From: Chimonanthus salicifolius
Lineage: Eukaryota; Streptophyta; Magnoliopsida; Laurales; Calycanthaceae
Assembly (NCBI GenBank): GCA_013350335.1
Contig: CM023532.1
Span: 34,597,708 to 34,661,707, forward strand
Direction of reading: 5' to 3'
Length of the DNA stretch: 64,000 nt
In this document: piece after piece, positions 46,800-64,000 of the stretch
Numbering within the stretch: position 1 is the stretch's first letter
Layout: every line of letters begins with the position of its first letter
The notes under the pieces: generated by a model
The model's database searches: none
The model's input: the letters and a program-made list of their open reading frames with translations, nothing else
Told to the model about the DNA's origin: nothing
Program-made: the position numbers and the translations under genes

Positions 46800-46924
46800 A
46801 TCTTAAACTCCTCAGAGAGACGTCTCACACCCACATAGGACACCTCTAGTTTACGCTGCTGGAGTTCGAATTATCAACCTCTCACTTCCTGAAGCAGGAG
46901 GTAACCAGTTGAGCTACCCAACGT
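46800..46924 (-). mobile_element. tRNA-derived SINE head, minus strand
   Basis: Read on the minus strand it starts GTTGGGTAGCTCAACTGGTT (A box), continues CTTCAGGAAGTGAGAGGTTG and has the B box ATTCGAACTCC. It matches the head of the 44443-44607 SINE at most positions. The tail differs and is cut off. Confidence 0.65.
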
Positions 46925-47022
46925 TGGTCTGACTATAGCATACTTGACTTGCTACCTGATATTAGTCACTGGAGTACTCGAATTGGATGGTTAGATTCAT
47001 CCTCAACACGAATCAAGTACTT

Positions 47023-47463
47023 AAGTTATAAATATTTATTAATAGTTTTAGTATAAATTTAAAAATAAAATAATTTAACAAAATTTGCTTTAGAGTTTAG
47101 ACAATTTTATAATTCCACCATCATTCAATCACTGGTCCATTATGCCCCCCACTCTATGAACTTGTATAAAGTTATAAATATTTATTTAATAGGTTTTATT
47201 ATAAATTTAAAAATAAAATAATTTAACAAAATTTGCTTTAGAGTTTAGACAATTTTATAATTCCACCATCATTCAATCACTGGTCCATTATGCCCCCCAC
47301 TCTATGAACTTGTATAAAGTTATAAATATTTATTTAATAGGTTTTATTATAAATTTAAAAATAAAATAATTTAACAAAATTTGCTTTAGAGTTTAGACAA
47401 TTTTATAATTCCACCATCATTCAATCACTGGTCCATTATGCCCCCCACTCTATGAACTTGTAT
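47023..47463. repeat. Tandem repeat, three units of 148 bp
   Basis: The segment CACTGGTCCATTATGCCCCC recurs with GGTCC at 47134, 47282 and 47430, an exact period of 148. Units two and three are nearly identical; the first differs at its start. The unit contains TTATAAATATTTATT and AATTCCACCATCATTCAATC. It lies about 0.5 kb upstream of the LeuRS gene. Confidence 0.93.
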
Positions 47464-47948
47464 ATAATGAGACATTATTTAGTGGGAGCAAAACTACTAA
47501 ATGCTGGTCATGTATGAACCCATTTCATGATAAATCTAGATTAATAAATTGTTTTTTTTCTATTTTAAATTTTTATTCAACTTTTTCTAATGTCCATTTG
47601 ATACATGTTAACCGTTGTATTAGCTAATGAGAGTGAATTGATTTGAAAGACCTACAATCATATACGAACTACATATAAATTCAACTTAATAAATTATTCT
47701 GATTATGATTTCGAAGCAATGAAGTTTTAATGATTATAATACAAATTTAATAGAAAATTAACTATCCAAACAAAGTACAAACGGATTCACAACTGATAAT
47801 TTCTTCTTTTAAAAGAGTATTAGAACTTCTGTTCAGAAGAAGATAGGATTTCAGTGGTATTTTACCCGCCCTTTCGTCCTCTTATCCGTCTTCGAAGAAA
47901 GAACACTCACTTCCTGATCTTCTCCAATTCCACCCTTCTTCTTCACAA
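47464..47948 (+). promoter_or_regulatory. Proximal upstream region of the LeuRS gene
   Basis: AT-rich sequence followed from about 47850 by GC-richer, C/T-rich leader sequence. No single promoter motif can be assigned. Confidence 0.35.
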
Positions 47949-48136
47949 ATGCAGATGCAAATGCAAACCCAGTTCCAAATTCAAGTGCCGTTCCGTTCTT
48001 CTCGCTGCCATCGACCCATTTTTCTACCATCCAAGCGCTCTCTCACGAACTCCGTCAGCTATGTCCATGTCCATGTCCGAATTTTCGGCAATAGTCTAAA
48101 AACAGATGCGTTAGCATCAGCAGTAGCAGCAGAGAG

Positions 48137-48137
<1 letters not shown>
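47949..48137 (+). other. Candidate organellar transit peptide region, out of frame with LeuRS
   Basis: The frame from ATG 47949 reads MQMQMQTQFQIQVPFRSSRC then HRPIFLPSKRSLTNS: basic, Ser-rich, almost without acidic residues, as chloroplast/mitochondrial transit peptides are. It runs on to AERW and would join the LeuRS frame at Gly-Ala-Cys-Glu if the run of five Gs at 48139-48143 had one more base. As given, the frames do not meet, and the interval is too short for a plant intron. Confidence 0.6.

Positions 48138-64000
<15,863 letters not shown>

Overview
This is nuclear DNA of a flowering plant. Genes are split by GT..AG introns of up to 6 kb, the intergenic DNA is AT-rich and full of plant transposable elements, and a 100-base N run (46482-46581) marks a scaffold gap. 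The species cannot be fixed from the sequence.

Four protein-coding genes can be supported, all on the + strand. (1) 1943-3467: the last two exons of a condensin subunit CAP-H (Barren) gene that begins upstream of the window. (2) 9482-11805: a complete two-exon CYP74B fatty-acid hydroperoxide lyase (486 aa), which makes C6 green-leaf aldehydes. (3) 21107-32126: a complete three-exon DUF1068 gene (184 aa, NKS1/ELMO family, a Golgi membrane protein) with a 24-nt microexon between introns of 4.5 and 6.0 kb. (4) 48137 to the window edge: sixteen exons of a bacterial-type (organellar) leucyl-tRNA synthetase, with the HIGH-type, editing and KMSKS motifs visible and the C-terminal end outside the window. 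Its likely transit peptide (from 47949) is in another frame, with the shift at a run of five Gs.

The genes do not form a pathway. Their order is still informative: from memory, Arabidopsis has CAP-H next to one DUF1068 gene on chromosome 2 and LeuRS next to another DUF1068 gene on chromosome 4. Here all three lie on one segment, as expected of an ancestral block later duplicated and fractionated.

The rest is repeats. Region 1-1640: L1-type and RTE-type LINE pieces in a CAP-H intron. Regions 3.5-9.4, 11.8-21 and 32-48 kb: MITEs, including a hAT-like family carrying the palindrome ATATCGGCCGATAT (five copies with 8-bp target duplications), a CG-rich hAT-like element, Mutator-like elements with 9-bp duplications, a TRIM, tRNA-derived SINEs, a 148-bp triple tandem repeat, and a palindromic repeat cluster beside the gap. 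The LeuRS introns hold several LINE fragments and a U6 snRNA pseudogene joined to a LINE 3' end. No unmistakably new biological system is present; the best candidates for new description are the CGGCCG MITE family, the U6-LINE chimera and the gene-order block.
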